NCBI GenBank assembly: GCA_009692345.1
Contig: SHZI01000016.1
Coordinates: 1 to 35,391, forward strand
Length of the DNA: 35,391 bases
Origin: Gammaproteobacteria bacterium
Lineage (GTDB): Bacteria > Pseudomonadota > Gammaproteobacteria > Steroidobacterales > GCA-2729495
Direction of reading: 5' to 3'
The notes beneath the pieces are model-generated. The model searched no databases. It had not been told where the DNA came from and saw only the letters and a program-made list of their open reading frames with translations. A program made the position numbers and the translations under genes. Positions within the stretch are counted from its first letter, which is position 1, and each line of letters begins with the position of its first letter. This document shows positions 1 to 11,538 of this stretch, piece after piece.

Positions 1-781
1 GCGCCGAGATTGGCGTCGGTCCTTCCATGGAATCCGGCAGCCAGACGTGGAGGGGCATCTGGGCCGACTTGCCCATCGCACCCACAAACAGCAGGAGGCA
101 GGCCACTGTCATTACGGACCAGGGCACCCCCGACCACACCTCGATCGTCTGGGTACTCATTTCCGGTGCCCTGGCAAACACGGTGGCGTAATCGAGACTG
201 CCAGTAGCCATCAGTATCAGTGCAATGCCGAGCAGGAACCCGAAATCCCCTACGCGGTTGACCAGGAAAGCCTTCAGGTTCGCCACGATCGCTGTCGGTC
301 GGGTGTACCAGAAGCCAATCAGCAGGTAGGACACCAGGCCGACCGCCTCCCAGCCGAAGAACAGCTGGAGGAAGTTGTTCGCCATGACCAGCGTGAGCAT
401 GGCAAAGGTAAACAGCGAGATGTAGCTGAAGAAGCGCTGGTAGCCCGGGTCGTCGTGCATGTAGCCGATCGTGTACACATGCACCATGAGGGACACCGAC
501 GTGACGACGACCATCATCAGCGCCGTCAGCCGATCCACCAGAAAGCCAACATTCATCGTGACGCCGTCAACGACGGCCCAGGTATAGACCGTGCCGTTAT
601 AGGGCACGGCACCATCAAGCCACTGGTCCTTGAGGATCAGTAGCGATAGGGCAAAGGACGCGCCAACGCCCAGGATGGTTACCGTGTGCGCGCCCGCCCG
701 GCCGATCTGCCGGCCGAAGAGACCGGCCACCAGCGCGGCGATTAGTGGACACAGAACGATGGCGAGATAAATGCGTTCCAT
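1..781 (-). CDS. nuoL: NADH-quinone oxidoreductase subunit L (5' part, runs off the left edge)
   Basis: Minus-strand frame starting ATG at 781 (MERIYLAIVL...) is open to the window edge and contains KSAQMPLHVWLPDSMEGPTPISA, a NuoL motif; directly follows nuoK. Confidence 0.93.
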   Translation of the reverse strand, partial: MERIYLAIVLCPLIAALVAGLFGRQIGRAGAHTVTILGVGASFALSLLILKDQWLDGAVPYNGTVYTWAVVDGVTMNVGFLVDRLTALMMVVVTSVSLMVHVYTIGYMHDDPGYQRFFSYISLFTFAMLTLVMANNFLQLFFGWEAVGLVSYLLIGFWYTRPTAIVANLKAFLVNRVGDFGFLLGIALILMATGSLDYATVFARAPEMSTQTIEVWSGVPWSVMTVACLLLFVGAMGKSAQMPLHVWLPDSMEGPTPISA

Positions 782-785
782 CAGC

Positions 786-1094
786 TCAACCCTTCAGCAC
801 GTCCAGCTCCTGGACGTTGATGCTGCGCCGGCTCCGGAACAGCACCACCAGGATGGCCAGGCCGATGGCCGACTCCGCGGCGGCCACGGTGAGTATGAAG
901 AACACAAACACCTGCCCGGCCGGGTCGTTGAGATAACGGGAGAACGCAATAAAATTGAAGTTGACCGCCAGCAGCAGCAACTCGACGCACATGAGCAGGA
1001 CGATCACGTTCTTACGGTTAAGGAAGATCCCGGCAATGCTGATGGTAAACAGCAGGGCCGAGAGGGTCAGATAGTGGGACAGCGTGACCATCAT
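786..1094 (-). CDS. nuoK: NADH-quinone oxidoreductase subunit K
   Basis: 102-aa ORF with [27 protein letters not shown], typical NuoK; operon position. Confidence 0.96.
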   Translation of the reverse strand: MMVTLSHYLTLSALLFTISIAGIFLNRKNVIVLLMCVELLLLAVNFNFIAFSRYLNDPAGQVFVFFILTVAAAESAIGLAILVVLFRSRRSINVQELDVLKG

Positions 1095-1690
1095 TCCGAC
1101 TCCGACTTCATCTGCACCATGCGGACACGGTCCCCGCGCTGCACCTTTACCTGCTCGGCTACATCCTGAACCTTGAGGCCCGGACGGTGGCGCATGGTCA
1201 GCAGGATGGCGGCGACGATGGCCAGCAGCAGCAGCATGCCGGCAAGCTCGAAGGGATACAGGTACTGGGTGTAGAGGACCTTCCCCAGCTCCTCCGTACT
1301 GGAGTACCCCGCATCCCGGGGTACTAGCGTCGTACCCACCGGCAGACCGTCACTGCGGAACCAGATGACATATCCCAGTTCCAGGACGATGATGCCCGCC
1401 ACGATTGCCCCCACCGGGGCGTAGCGCAGAAAGCCCTCGCGCATCGTCGTAACGTTGATATCCAGCATCATCACGACGAAGAGGAACAGGACCATTACCG
1501 CACCGACGTAGACGAGCACCAGGACAATGGCGAGAAACTCGGCTTCCAGCAGCAGCCAGAGGACGGCACTGGTGACAAAGGCCAGGATCAAAAACAGGGC
1601 TGCATAGACAGGATTCCGGGCCGTGATCACGCCTACCGCTGCGGCCAGCAGAACCGTGGATAGCGCATAAAAGAGCAACGTGGTGAACAT
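1091..1690 (-). CDS. nuoJ: NADH-quinone oxidoreductase subunit J
   Basis: 199-aa hydrophobic ORF with [53 protein letters not shown]. Confidence 0.96.
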   Translation of the reverse strand: MFTTLLFYALSTVLLAAAVGVITARNPVYAALFLILAFVTSAVLWLLLEAEFLAIVLVLVYVGAVMVLFLFVVMMLDINVTTMREGFLRYAPVGAIVAGIIVLELGYVIWFRSDGLPVGTTLVPRDAGYSSTEELGKVLYTQYLYPFELAGMLLLLAIVAAILLTMRHRPGLKVQDVAEQVKVQRGDRVRMVQMKSESE

Positions 1691-1710
1691 GGTTTACCTG
1701 GCGTCCGGAT

Positions 1711-2199
1711 CTAGCGGTAAGGCGCGTCGGTCGCCCGGTCAGCAGCGATGACAGCCTCGTACTTCTCGCCAACCGCCATCAGCTTGTCCTTGGTCATGAT
1801 GTTCTCCCCCCGGTTTTCCATGTGGTATTCGAAGATCCGGGTCTCCACAATCGCGTCCACGGGACATGCCTCTTCACAGAAGCCACAGTAGATGCACTTG
1901 AAGAGATCGATGTCGTACCGGGTGGTACGGCGGGTTCCATCAGCCCCGACGTCGGACTCGATGGTGATTGCAGCAGCCGGGCAGACGGCCTCGCAGAGCT
2001 TGCAGGCAATGCAACGCTCCTCGCCGTTCGGGTAGCGCCGAAGGGCATGCAACCCGCGAAAGCGCGGCGACTGGGGCGTCTTCTCTTCCGGATACTGGAT
2101 CGTTACTTTCCGGACGAAGAGGTTCTTCAGGGTCAGTTGCAAACCCTTCAGCAATTCCCAGAGGGTAAGCGTCTTGATCGCATTCGTGATGCTGTGCAT
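1711..2199 (-). CDS. nuoI: NADH-quinone oxidoreductase subunit I (2x[4Fe-4S] ferredoxin-like)
   Basis: [16 protein letters not shown] and [17 protein letters not shown] motifs in 162-aa ORF. Confidence 0.97.
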   Translation of the reverse strand: MHSITNAIKTLTLWELLKGLQLTLKNLFVRKVTIQYPEEKTPQSPRFRGLHALRRYPNGEERCIACKLCEAVCPAAAITIESDVGADGTRRTTRYDIDLFKCIYCGFCEEACPVDAIVETRIFEYHMENRGENIMTKDKLMAVGEKYEAVIAADRATDAPYR

Positions 2200-2204
2200 G
2201 GGCT

Positions 2205-3293
2205 TCAGGTATTCCAGGGGCCAACGCGCAGGGCTGCCATCGCGCCTTCAATCACGATCCAGACGATGGTGACCGGAATGAACACTTTCCAGCCCAGACG
2301 CATGATCTGGTCGTAGCGATAGCGGGGAAAGGTAGCCCTGAACCAGAGAAAGCAAAACAGGAAAATAGCGATCTTCAGGGCCAGCCAGTGGATCCCGGGC
2401 AGCCGGAGAACCTCAAGAATGGTCCCGTCCAGAAAGCCCAGCAGCGGGCCCGCGAAGGGCGAATCCCAGCCACCCCAGAACAGCACCGCCGTGAGCGCGG
2501 CAATCAGGATCATATTGGCGTACTCCGCCAGGAAAAAGATGGCGAAGGCAACGCCGGAGTACTCCACGTGAAACCCCGCTACGATCTCCGACTCCCCTTC
2601 CGCCACATCAAATGGCGCCCGGTTGGTCTCGGCAACCCCGGAGACAAAGTAGACGATGAACAAGGGGAACAGCGGGAGCCAGAACCAGCTGAACAAGCCT
2701 CCGGACTGGGCTTCGACCAGTTTGCCGAGGTTCAGGCTGCCGCCCGCCATCAGCACGCCGACCAGTGCAAAGCCCATGGCTATTTCATAGGCCACGATCT
2801 GGGCCGCAGAGCGCATGGCACCGAGCAGTGCGTATTTGGAATTAGACGCCCAGCCCGCAAGGATTACGCCGTAGACGCCCAGTGAAGTGAGGGCGAGTAC
2901 ATACAGCAGCCCGGCATCAATGTCGGCAATGGCGAAGCCCGGGAAAAGCGGGATGACCGCCCAGGTGGCGAGCGCCGGAACGATCGACAGCAGCGGCGCG
3001 ACAACGAACAGGAAGCGGTTCGCGCTGGACGGAATAACAACTTCCTTGACCAGCAGCTTGATCACGTCCGCGAAGGGCTGGAACCAGCCCCGGGGACCTA
3101 CCCGGTTCGGCCCAATCCGGTTCTGCATGTAGCCAATGACTTTCCGTTCCAGATAGGTCAGGAACGCAACGCAGAGAATGACCACGATCGTGAGCGCGAG
3201 GATCTGGCCGACCAGCACCAGCAGATAGCGCACCAGCCCGGGCAGGGCGAGCCAGGGGGCCTGAAGGAAAGACAGACTAGCCACGGGCCACAC
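2205..3293 (-). CDS. nuoH: NADH-quinone oxidoreductase subunit H
   Basis: 362-aa ORF with [23 protein letters not shown] and [27 protein letters not shown]. Confidence 0.97.
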   Translation of the reverse strand: MWPVASLSFLQAPWLALPGLVRYLLVLVGQILALTIVVILCVAFLTYLERKVIGYMQNRIGPNRVGPRGWFQPFADVIKLLVKEVVIPSSANRFLFVVAPLLSIVPALATWAVIPLFPGFAIADIDAGLLYVLALTSLGVYGVILAGWASNSKYALLGAMRSAAQIVAYEIAMGFALVGVLMAGGSLNLGKLVEAQSGGLFSWFWLPLFPLFIVYFVSGVAETNRAPFDVAEGESEIVAGFHVEYSGVAFAIFFLAEYANMILIAALTAVLFWGGWDSPFAGPLLGFLDGTILEVLRLPGIHWLALKIAIFLFCFLWFRATFPRYRYDQIMRLGWKVFIPVTIVWIVIEGAMAALRVGPWNT

Positions 3294-5382
3294 TGGTCAG
3301 CTGCAGGGCTGGAGAACGCCGGAGGACACCGTCTGTCTGATACATGGGCACGTCCAGGTCGCGGGGTTCGACGCCGGCTGCGGTCGTCGACGGTGGAATC
3401 GCGGTGACGGGCACCGTGTTGTCCGGCTGCACCTCCCCCGCCAGGGCCTTGACCTCGGCCCGGATCTCTTCGGCACTGGCGTAGTCGCACGCCGGCACCT
3501 GCAGCAGGTTGCCCAGGACACGCAGGACCTTCCATGCCGGCCTGCTGGTCCCTACCGGAGATGCGACACCATTGAAGCTCTGCCAGCGGCCCTCGCAATT
3601 GACAAAGGTTCCCGCCGTTTCCATGGATGTGCCTGTGGGCAGGACGACATCGGCGTGAGCCCCCAGAGCCGGACTCAGGTAGGGCGACAACGCAAGTACA
3701 AACCCGGCCGCCTGCAGCGCGCTCACCGCGAGCTCGTGCTCTGCGCAGTCGTGCTCAGGCTCCACGTTCAGCAGGACAAGGCCGGATAGTGGCTGGTTAA
3801 GCATCTCCGCCAGGTTCCGTCCCGCCCTGGCAACGGGACGTCCGCCCGGTCCGCGGTGAGGCAGGACGCCGGCCAGCGCCAGGCCCGCAGAATTTGCCCC
3901 TTCCGAGAGGTAACCGATGCGCGCCGAGTGTTGCCGGGAAAGCTCGCCAGCGGCCTGGCGCAGGTCTGCAAGGCGGGGATGCCGCCCGGCGATCTGCCCC
4001 AGCAGCACGATGGGCCGCTCGGCAGCGCGCAACAGGGCAACAATGGCGGCGGCCTCGGCATCGGGGCCTTCAGCCAGGAGCCGGCGCACGCCGCCCACCA
4101 GGTCCAGTCCGGTTTCAAGGTAGGCCGCGACGTTATGCAGGTACGCATAGCGGACGGGGTTGATGAACACCACCCGGGCTCCGCGCAAGGCGGCCTTCCG
4201 CACCCGATGCGCGATCAGTGGTGCTTCGCTGCGGAGGTTCGACCCCACGACGAGAATGACATCCGCCGTCTCAAGTTCGGCGAGCGACGTGCCCAGCCAG
4301 GGAAAGACCGGATCCCGGTCCTGCAAACGGAAGTCCCTGCGCCTCAGCCGGTAGTCGATGCTCTCGGAACCCAGATGTCGCAGCAGGCGCTGCAGAAGGA
4401 AACCCTCTTCCAGCGTTGAGGTGGGAGCCACCCAGGCGCCGAGGGCATTGGGGTCCTGCTGGACCGCGCCGGCAAGTCCCCGGGCAGCCGCCTCCAGGGC
4501 AACCTCCCAGGTGACGGGTCGCAGCCCCTCACCATCCCGGAGCAGCGGTTGCGTCAGGCGATCGGTGTAGATGCCCTCGTAGCTGAAGCGGTCACGATCG
4601 GCCAGCCAGGTTTCGTTGACGGCCTCGTTGGTCCGGGGAACGACGCGCTTTACCTTGCCCAGAAGCACATGTGCCGACAGGTTAGAGCCCACGCAGTCGT
4701 GGGGCGCCACCGTCGGCAAGGCCTGCATCTCCCAGGCGCGGGCGCTGAATCTGTAGGGCTTACTGTTGAGTGCGCCCACAGGACACAGATCAATGATGTT
4801 TCCAGAGAGTTCGTGATCGACACTCTGCTCAATAAACGTGCTGATCTGCATCTGCTCGCCACGGCCGATCGTGCCCAGCTCCTGGATTCCGGCTATCTCC
4901 TGGCCGAAGCGCACGCAGCGGGTGCAATGAATGCAGCGGGTCATGTCGGTGGAAACCAGGGGGCCGATGTCCTTGTCCTTCACCACGCGCTTCCGCTCGG
5001 TGAACCGGGAGACATCACGACCAAAACCCATGGCCAGATCCTGCAGCTCGCACTCTCCTCCCTGATCGCAGATAGGGCAGTCGAGCGGGTGGTTGATGAG
5101 CAGGAACTCCATCACTGCTTTCTGCGCACCAATAGCCTTGGCTGACCGGGTGGCCACCTTCATGCCGTTGGTCACCGGCGTCGCGCAAGCCGGCATCGGC
5201 TTCGGGGCATTAACGACCTCGACGAGGCACATGCGGCAATTGGCTGCCACGGACAGCTTCTCGTGGTAGCAAAACCGGGGCACGTAAATCCCGGCCCGGT
5301 CCGTGACTACGATCAGCATTTCGCCAGGACGCGCGTCAATCTCGACGCCGTTGATCTCAACCTTGATCGTGTTATCGCTCAT
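3277..5382 (-). CDS. nuoG: NADH-quinone oxidoreductase subunit G
   Basis: 701-aa ORF; N-terminal 2Fe-2S ([21 protein letters not shown]), [44 protein letters not shown]. Confidence 0.96.
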   Translation of the reverse strand: MSDNTIKVEINGVEIDARPGEMLIVVTDRAGIYVPRFCYHEKLSVAANCRMCLVEVVNAPKPMPACATPVTNGMKVATRSAKAIGAQKAVMEFLLINHPLDCPICDQGGECELQDLAMGFGRDVSRFTERKRVVKDKDIGPLVSTDMTRCIHCTRCVRFGQEIAGIQELGTIGRGEQMQISTFIEQSVDHELSGNIIDLCPVGALNSKPYRFSARAWEMQALPTVAPHDCVGSNLSAHVLLGKVKRVVPRTNEAVNETWLADRDRFSYEGIYTDRLTQPLLRDGEGLRPVTWEVALEAAARGLAGAVQQDPNALGAWVAPTSTLEEGFLLQRLLRHLGSESIDYRLRRRDFRLQDRDPVFPWLGTSLAELETADVILVVGSNLRSEAPLIAHRVRKAALRGARVVFINPVRYAYLHNVAAYLETGLDLVGGVRRLLAEGPDAEAAAIVALLRAAERPIVLLGQIAGRHPRLADLRQAAGELSRQHSARIGYLSEGANSAGLALAGVLPHRGPGGRPVARAGRNLAEMLNQPLSGLVLLNVEPEHDCAEHELAVSALQAAGFVLALSPYLSPALGAHADVVLPTGTSMETAGTFVNCEGRWQSFNGVASPVGTSRPAWKVLRVLGNLLQVPACDYASAEEIRAEVKALAGEVQPDNTVPVTAIPPSTTAAGVEPRDLDVPMYQTDGVLRRSPALQLTSVARG

Positions 5383-5387
5383 CGAAC

Positions 5388-6701
5388 TCAGGCGACCTCC
5401 GGCCGCGCGTCAACGATGGAGCGACCGCGATGCTCGATCATGTACTCGAACTCCGGCATGAAATGCCGCAGAAAGCTCTGCACGGGCCAGGCAGCCGCAT
5501 CGCCCAGCGCGCAGATGGTGTGACCCTCTATTCTGTTAGCCACGTCGAGCAGCATTTTCAGGTCATCGGGCCGGCCCTGGCCTGCAAGAATCCGGCTCAG
5601 CATGCGATAGAGCCAGCCCGTGCCCTCACGGCAGGGAGTGCACTGGCCACAGGACTCCGCATAGTAGAAACGGGCTATCCGCCGCAGCATGCTGACCATG
5701 CAGGTTGTGTCGTCCATGACGACCACAGCACCGGTGCCGAGGGACGTCCCGATCTTCTTCAGGCCGTTGTAGTCCATCGTGGCATCCAGGATGACCGCTC
5801 CGGGCACCACGGGGACCGAGGACCCTCCGGGGATCACCGCCTTCAGCGCACGACCGTGCCGCACGCCACCCGCGATCTCGAGGAGATCGCGGAACGGGAT
5901 CCCAAGCGGCAATTCGAAATTACCCGGCTTCTCCACGTGCCCTGAAACCGAAAACAGGGCCGTGCCTCCGGAACCCTCCGGACCAAGATCCGCAAACCAC
6001 CTGGGACCACGGCGCAGGATCGCTGGAACCGACGCAAAGGACTGCGTGTTGTTGATCGTCGTAGGCCGCCCGTAGAGGCCAAAGACAGCCGGGAATGGCG
6101 GCTTGAAGCGTGGCTTGCCCGGCTTGCCCTCGAGGGACTCGAGCAAGCCCGTTTCTTCGCCACAGATATAGGCGCCCGCGCCAACGAAGGTGTGCAGGTC
6201 AAAGTCGATCCCCGAGCCACGGATGTTATGGCCCAGGAGACCGGCCGCATAGGCTTCCCTCAGTGCCTCGTCAAAGACCGGCACCGGCTCGTCGAGAAAC
6301 TCCCCCCGGATGTAGTTGTAGCCCACGGTAGCACCCATGGCGAAGGCGCCAATGGCCATGCCTTCGATGACCGAATGGGGGTTGTAGCGCAGGATCTCCC
6401 GGTCATGGCAGGTGCCCGGCTCGCTCTCGTCTGAATTGCAGACCATGTACTTTTGCCCGGCAGCGTCCCTGGGCATGAAGCTCCACTTGACGCCCGTGGG
6501 GAAACCCGCGCCCCCACGACCGCGCAGTCCTGAAGCCTTGACACCCTCGATGACCTGCTCGCTAGTCATACCGCCGGCAAGGATCTTCTCCCAGACCTCG
6601 TAGCCACCAATCTCCCGGTAGGTCCTGAGACTGGCAGGCTGGTCCTTACCGAGGGTCTGGAAACAGACCAGGTTCTGCTCGTAGCGGCGCGCCTCAGTCA
6701 T
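5388..6701 (-). CDS. nuoF: NADH-quinone oxidoreductase subunit F (start likely at ATG 6701: [10 protein letters not shown])
   Basis: [48 protein letters not shown] motifs. Confidence 0.96.
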   Translation of the reverse strand: MTEARRYEQNLVCFQTLGKDQPASLRTYREIGGYEVWEKILAGGMTSEQVIEGVKASGLRGRGGAGFPTGVKWSFMPRDAAGQKYMVCNSDESEPGTCHDREILRYNPHSVIEGMAIGAFAMGATVGYNYIRGEFLDEPVPVFDEALREAYAAGLLGHNIRGSGIDFDLHTFVGAGAYICGEETGLLESLEGKPGKPRFKPPFPAVFGLYGRPTTINNTQSFASVPAILRRGPRWFADLGPEGSGGTALFSVSGHVEKPGNFELPLGIPFRDLLEIAGGVRHGRALKAVIPGGSSVPVVPGAVILDATMDYNGLKKIGTSLGTGAVVVMDDTTCMVSMLRRIARFYYAESCGQCTPCREGTGWLYRMLSRILAGQGRPDDLKMLLDVANRIEGHTICALGDAAAWPVQSFLRHFMPEFEYMIEHRGRSIVDARPEVA

Positions 6702-7233
6702 GGGAATGCTCTTTCTTCTGCCCAGACGCGGTGCCAATGCTGTGCAGAATTTCGTCGACCCGGGCTGGCGTCAGGTTCTCGTAGTACCTGTGATCGACCA
6801 TCATCATCGGCGCCCCGCAGCAAGCCGCCAGGCACTCTTCTTCTTTCTTGAGATAGAAGCGGCCATCAGCCGTACTTTCTCCGACCTTGATGCCGAGGCG
6901 CTTCTCGACATGCGCCAGGATCTTCTCGCCCCCGCAAAGCATGCAGGAGATATTGGTACACACCGAGATGCTGTGCCGCCCCACCGGCTTGGTCTCGAAC
7001 ATTGAATAGAACGAGGCCACTTCAAATACCTGGATCGGCGGCAGGCCGAGGTAAGCGCCAACTGCCTCCATCAGTTCCCGGGTCAGATACCCGTTGTTCT
7101 CATGCTGGGCAGCATGCAATGCCGCGATAACGGCCGACCGCTGCCGGCCCGCAGGAAAACGGGCAATCCAGCGGTCAATCTCTGCCCGCAGGTGAGGAGA
7201 AAGAGCGGTTCCGGCGTTGTCAGGGGTTTCCAT
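6694..7233 (-). CDS. nuoE: NADH-quinone oxidoreductase subunit E
   Basis: 179-aa thioredoxin-like 2Fe-2S subunit; [16 protein letters not shown] and [17 protein letters not shown]. Confidence 0.95.
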   Translation of the reverse strand: METPDNAGTALSPHLRAEIDRWIARFPAGRQRSAVIAALHAAQHENNGYLTRELMEAVGAYLGLPPIQVFEVASFYSMFETKPVGRHSISVCTNISCMLCGGEKILAHVEKRLGIKVGESTADGRFYLKKEEECLAACCGAPMMMVDHRYYENLTPARVDEILHSIGTASGQKKEHSHD

Positions 7234-8486
7234 CAGCGGTCAATCTCGCCAAAAACGATGTCCTGCGTACCAATCACGGCCACCACGTCGGCCAGCATGT
7301 GGCCCTCCACCATTTCCGCCATGGCGGAGAGGTGCGCAAACCCGGGCGCCCGGACCTTCAGCCGATAGGGCTTGTTGGCTCCATCGGAGACGAGGTAAAC
7401 GCCAAACTCTCCCTTGGGGTGCTCCACGGCCGCATAAGCCTCGCCGGCCGGTACCGTGTAGCCCTCGGTGAACAGCTTGAAGTGATGGATATGGGACTCC
7501 ATGTCGTCCTTCATGGCTGCGCGACTCGGCGGGGCAAACTTCCGGTCGTCCAGCATCACGGGACCGGGATTGCGCCGCAGCCAGTCGATGCACTGGCGAA
7601 CTATGCGATTGGCCTCCCGCAACTCCTCGATTCGGACGAGATAACGATCGTAGCAATCGCCGTTGACGCCGACGGGAATGTCGAACTCAAGCTCCGGGTA
7701 TACCTCGTAGGGCTGCTTCTTCCGCAAGTCCCACTCCACCCCGGAACCCCGGAGCATCGGACCCGTAAAGCCGAGCTGCAGCGCGCGCTCCGGACTTACT
7801 ACTCCGATATTCACTGTCCGTTGCTTCCAGATCCGGTTATCAGTCAGCAGTGTCTCGTACTCGTCCACACACTTTGGGAAGCGACGGGTGAAGTCCTCAA
7901 GGAAGTCGAGGAGAGACCCTTCGCGGGCCGCGTTGAGCCGCTTTACTTCCTTGCCGGAACGAAACTCCGAGGACTGAAACCTGGGCATGCTGTCCGGCAG
8001 ATCCCGGTAGACGCCGCCGGGCCGGTAGTAGGTGGCGTGCATGCGCGTGCCTGAGACGGCCTCGTAGCAGTCCATGAGGTCCTCCCGCTCGCGGAAGCAG
8101 TACAGGAACACCGTCATCGCCCCGATATCGAGTCCGTGGGCGCCAAGCCACATCAGGTGATTGAGGATCCGCGTGACCTCATCGAACATGACGCGAATGT
8201 ACTGAGCACGCCTGGGAACCTGAATGCCGAGAAGCTTCTCAATAGCCAGCACATAGCCATGCTCGTTACACATCATGGATACATAGTCGAGCCGGTCCAT
8301 GTAGCCGATGCTCTGGTTGAAAGGCTTGCTCTCGGCCAGCTTCTCCGTTCCCCGATGCAACAAGCCAATGTGCGGATCGGCCTTCTGAACGGTCTCGCCA
8401 TCCATCTCGAGAACCAGGCGCAAAACACCATGCGCGGCCGGATGCTGGGGGCCGAAATTAAGGGTGAAATTCTGGAACTCAGCCAT
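7233..8486 (-). CDS. nuoD: NADH-quinone oxidoreductase subunit D
   Basis: [53 protein letters not shown]. Confidence 0.97.
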   Translation of the reverse strand: MAEFQNFTLNFGPQHPAAHGVLRLVLEMDGETVQKADPHIGLLHRGTEKLAESKPFNQSIGYMDRLDYVSMMCNEHGYVLAIEKLLGIQVPRRAQYIRVMFDEVTRILNHLMWLGAHGLDIGAMTVFLYCFREREDLMDCYEAVSGTRMHATYYRPGGVYRDLPDSMPRFQSSEFRSGKEVKRLNAAREGSLLDFLEDFTRRFPKCVDEYETLLTDNRIWKQRTVNIGVVSPERALQLGFTGPMLRGSGVEWDLRKKQPYEVYPELEFDIPVGVNGDCYDRYLVRIEELREANRIVRQCIDWLRRNPGPVMLDDRKFAPPSRAAMKDDMESHIHHFKLFTEGYTVPAGEAYAAVEHPKGEFGVYLVSDGANKPYRLKVRAPGFAHLSAMAEMVEGHMLADVVAVIGTQDIVFGEIDR

Positions 8487-9186
8487 GCCCGTCCTTCAGG
8501 TCCGGTGCATAGCGGTTGTCGTCGCGAATCACCCGGGGAACCAGCGTCCGGGGCTCAATCGTGACCGGCTGGTAGACCACCCGCCCCTGCTCCGGGTCGT
8601 AGCGAACCTCCAGGTTTCCTGACAGCGGAAAGTCCTTGCGGAACGGATGCCCGATAAACCCGTAGTCGGTCAGGAGCCGGCGCAGATCCGGGTGCCCCTC
8701 GAAGAGGATGCCGAACAGGTCGAAGGCCTCGCGTTCATACCAGTTGGCTGCCGCCCAGACACCGATGACCGAGGGAATCACCGGCGGGTTATCCACGCCA
8801 GTGAATACGGTAAGCCGCAGGCGCAGATTGCCGCTGACGGACAGCAGGTGATAAACCACGGCGAAACGTCGCGCATCGAACTGCTGGCCGGGGTCAGCCA
8901 GGATAATGCCCTGCTCCGCCGCCCGGCTGAAGCCACCGCTGGTGGCGTCATGAGTCTCCCACTCGTCGCGGCCATGAGTCAGATAGTCAACGCCACACAG
9001 GTCAATCAGCATCTCGAAGGAAAAATCGTCACGCAGGGCGCGGGCGACGGCCAGCAAATCACCAGGAGCAAGCTCATAGCCCAGTTCGCCGCAGCGGGAA
9101 GTGATGCGGGCGATGCTGCCCCCGAACCGCTCAGCAAGACTGGCGGCAAGCGCCTCCTGGCGGGGACTGGTCTGCCGGGCGGTCAT
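8479..9186 (-). CDS. nuoC: NADH-quinone oxidoreductase subunit C (start likely ATG 9186, [10 protein letters not shown]...)
   Basis: [43 protein letters not shown]; separate from NuoD. Confidence 0.94.
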   Translation of the reverse strand: MTARQTSPRQEALAASLAERFGGSIARITSRCGELGYELAPGDLLAVARALRDDFSFEMLIDLCGVDYLTHGRDEWETHDATSGGFSRAAEQGIILADPGQQFDARRFAVVYHLLSVSGNLRLRLTVFTGVDNPPVIPSVIGVWAAANWYEREAFDLFGILFEGHPDLRRLLTDYGFIGHPFRKDFPLSGNLEVRYDPEQGRVVYQPVTIEPRTLVPRVIRDDNRYAPDLKDGHG

Positions 9187-9686
9187 CGGGCAATCGTGTT
9201 CGTGCGGCGGATCTTGTTCTGCAGTTGGATGATGCCGTAGAGCAAGGCCTCTGCCGTCGGCGGACAACCAGGTACGTAGACATCCACGGGGACGATCCGG
9301 TCGCAACCCCGAACTACCGCATAGGAATAGTGGTAGTAGCCTCCGCCGTTGGCACAGGATCCCATGGAGATCACCCAGCGTGGCTCGGCCATCTGGTCAT
9401 AGACCTTGCGCAGGGCCGGGGCCATCTTGTTGGTCAGGGTTCCGGCGACAATCATCACGTCCGACTGGCGCGGACTGGGACGAAAGATGACGCCGAAGCG
9501 ATCCAGATCGTATCGGGCAGCGCCGGCATGCATCATCTCGACAGCACAGCAGGCCAGCCCGAACGTCATGGGCCACAGGGAGCCGGTGCGCGCCCAGTTA
9601 ATGAGGTCATCCAGCTTGGCGACGACGAAACCGCGCTGCTGGAGAATATCCGGCTGGGGTTCGCCAAGGTGCGTTTCTAGTCCCAC
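9183..9686 (-). CDS. nuoB: NADH-quinone oxidoreductase subunit B (start probably GTG 9686; ATG 9707 is an alternative)
   Basis: [70 protein letters not shown]; 4-nt overlap with nuoC. Confidence 0.94.
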   Translation of the reverse strand: MGLETHLGEPQPDILQQRGFVVAKLDDLINWARTGSLWPMTFGLACCAVEMMHAGAARYDLDRFGVIFRPSPRQSDVMIVAGTLTNKMAPALRKVYDQMAEPRWVISMGSCANGGGYYHYSYAVVRGCDRIVPVDVYVPGCPPTAEALLYGIIQLQNKIRRTNTIAR

Positions 9687-10033
9687 TCCAGGGCCCCCTT
9701 CTTCCATTCGTACATGAAACCGACCACCAGAATGGCGAGGAAGACCCCCATGGCCAGAATTCCCGTCAGGCCGATCGCGTCGAGGGTTACTGCCCAGGGG
9801 AAGAGAAAGGCAATTTCCAGGTCGAAGACGATGAAGAGAATGGCTACGAGGTAGTAACGAACGTCGAACTTCATGCGGCTGTCTTCGAAGGGTTCGAAGC
9901 CGCATTCATAGGGCGAGAGCTTTTCGGGGTACTTGCTCCCCCGGCCAATGAGAAAACCGAGGCCGAGAAGAACCAGGCCGATACCCAACGCCACACAAAG
10001 GTAGACCAGTACCGGAATGTAGTTGGCCAGCAC
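9677..10033 (-). CDS. nuoA: NADH-quinone oxidoreductase subunit A (GTG start)
   Basis: [45 protein letters not shown]-type SD 6 nt before GTG. Confidence 0.95.
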   Translation of the reverse strand: MLANYIPVLVYLCVALGIGLVLLGLGFLIGRGSKYPEKLSPYECGFEPFEDSRMKFDVRYYLVAILFIVFDLEIAFLFPWAVTLDAIGLTGILAMGVFLAILVVGFMYEWKKGALEWD

Positions 10034-10111
10034 GGGCGCTCCTTCAACCCTCTAAAGTCTGGCGACGCCCAAACGTCCCAGTCACTCAAGAAACCTATGG
10101 TCTCGCTCAAT

Positions 10112-10196
10112 TGGTGCCGACGGTGAGACTCGAACTCACACAGCTTGCGCCGCCGCCCCCTCAAGACGGTGTGTCTACCAATTCCACCACGCCGGC
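10112..10196 (-). tRNA. leuU: tRNA-Leu(GAG) with encoded CCA
   Basis: Minus strand GCCGGCG...CCGTC-TTGAGGG-GGCGG...GAGTTCGAGTCTC...CGTCGGCACCA; class II long variable arm; anticodon GAG; downstream of secG as in E. coli leuU. Confidence 0.95.
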
Positions 10197-10218
10197 AATA
10201 ACTATTGTCCCGAAACCA

Positions 10219-10638
10219 CTAGTTGCCCGGCTCGGCGGGCATCACCGGCAAGGCGGGCTGATCTGTCGCTGCCGGGGCGGCCGACGGCAACGCCGGAACC
10301 CCCGGGGAAACTGACGGCGACCCGGGTGTCGGGGAGGCAGCCGGCTGTTCCTGCACCTGAAGTGCCGGAGCAGCATCGAGGAGGCTTTTCGGCGCCTCAC
10401 GCTGCGTTCCCAGGTAGGCAAGCCCAAGGCTCGTACAAAAGAACAACAACGCCAGCACACCGGTGGAGCGGGACAGAAAGTTCGCCGAACCCCGCGCACC
10501 GAAAACCGTGCCCGAGGCGCCCGCCCCGAAACCCGCCCCGGCATCCGCGCCCTTCCCGCGCTGAAGCAGAACCAGAGCCACTATGCTGGCTGCAATGAGT
10601 ACGTGCACAACCAGCACGAGAGTAGGTAGTGTCGTCAT
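10219..10638 (-). CDS. secG: Preprotein translocase subunit SecG
   Basis: MTTLPTLVLVVHVLIAASIVALVLLQRGKGADAGAGFGAGASGTVFGARGSANFLSRSTGVLALLFF. Confidence 0.95.
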   Translation of the reverse strand: MTTLPTLVLVVHVLIAASIVALVLLQRGKGADAGAGFGAGASGTVFGARGSANFLSRSTGVLALLFFCTSLGLAYLGTQREAPKSLLDAAPALQVQEQPAASPTPGSPSVSPGVPALPSAAPAATDQPALPVMPAEPGN

Positions 10639-11447
10639 CAGCTTGCCGCCGCCTTGCAAATGCTTACAAACTCGCCAGCCAGCAGCGCTGCGCCGCCGAT
10701 CAGCCCGCCATCGATATCTTGCATTGCGAAGAGGTCCTTCGCGTTGGACACCTTGACGCTGCCACCGTATAGGACCCGGAGAGCGGACGCCATTGTAGCA
10801 TCGCGTCGCCCGACAGTCGCCCGGATGTCGGCGTGGACGGCCTGGGCGTCGGCGGGTGTCGCGGTCAGGCCCGTGCCAATCGCCCAGACGGGCTCGTAGG
10901 CTACTGACATCATCTGGCGCTCGGCCGCCGATACCTGTCCCGAGTCCAGCGCCTCCAGGACCACCTGCAGTTGCCGGCGGACCACGGTGAGGGTGTCTCC
11001 CGCATCCCGCTCAGCCCGGGTCTCGCCCACACACAGGATTGGGGACAGTCCAGCCCGGAGCGCGGCCAGGACCTTGCCAGCCACTCGCTCGTCAGTATCC
11101 CCGAACAGCGCACGCCGTTCGGAGTGCCCCGTAATCACGTAACGGCACCCCACATCCCGGAGCATGGCTGCGGCGACTTCGCCGGTAAACGCGCCGGCCT
11201 CCTCTACCGCAACATCCTGCGCGCCCAGACGCAGATGACTGGCGGCAACGAGCTCGGCCAACTCGGCCAGGTAGACAAAGGGGGGACAAAGCAATACTTC
11301 AAGGGGAGGATTCTCGCCCCGCAGGCGAGCGGGCCCCAGGTCAATCCCGGCCAGGCCCTCGGCCACCGCGACAGCGAGGGCGCGACTGGTCTGGCGGCTG
11401 CCATGCAGCTTCCAGTTCCCTGCGACTATAGGCCGCCTGGTTGCCAT
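10638..11447 (-). CDS. tpiA: Triose-phosphate isomerase
   Basis: RPIVAGNWKLHGS, YVITGHSERRALFGDTDE, AYEPVWAIGTGLTATPADAQAVH, VLYGGSVKVSNAKD. Confidence 0.97.
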   Translation of the reverse strand: MATRRPIVAGNWKLHGSRQTSRALAVAVAEGLAGIDLGPARLRGENPPLEVLLCPPFVYLAELAELVAASHLRLGAQDVAVEEAGAFTGEVAAAMLRDVGCRYVITGHSERRALFGDTDERVAGKVLAALRAGLSPILCVGETRAERDAGDTLTVVRRQLQVVLEALDSGQVSAAERQMMSVAYEPVWAIGTGLTATPADAQAVHADIRATVGRRDATMASALRVLYGGSVKVSNAKDLFAMQDIDGGLIGGAALLAGEFVSICKAAAS

Positions 11448-11538
11448 TGGTGCAGGCCCGCAGCCCGAAAAAAAGAGGCCGCAGGTTAACGTGCCGCGCT
11501 ATCGAAAGCAACGCAGGCCGTGAGGTCAAAGGGGGGGG

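Noticed and set aside
7299-8054. 251-aa plus-strand ORF opposite nuoD (and many similar ORFs opposite nuo, carB, dnaK, dnaJ)
   Set aside because: Antisense shadows of strongly conserved proteins in high-GC DNA; no domain signatures.
11531-11538. G8 homopolymer just downstream of the glmM stop, considered as a phase-variation tract
   Set aside because: Outside coding sequence between glmM and tpiA with no evident promoter spacing it would modulate; homopolymer of this length can occur by chance or as sequencing ambiguity.
11448-11538. Possible intrinsic terminator upstream of tpiA (T7 run on the minus strand near 11468-11476)
   Set aside because: No convincing stem immediately before the T-run; only weak palindromic sequence around GTTAAC.
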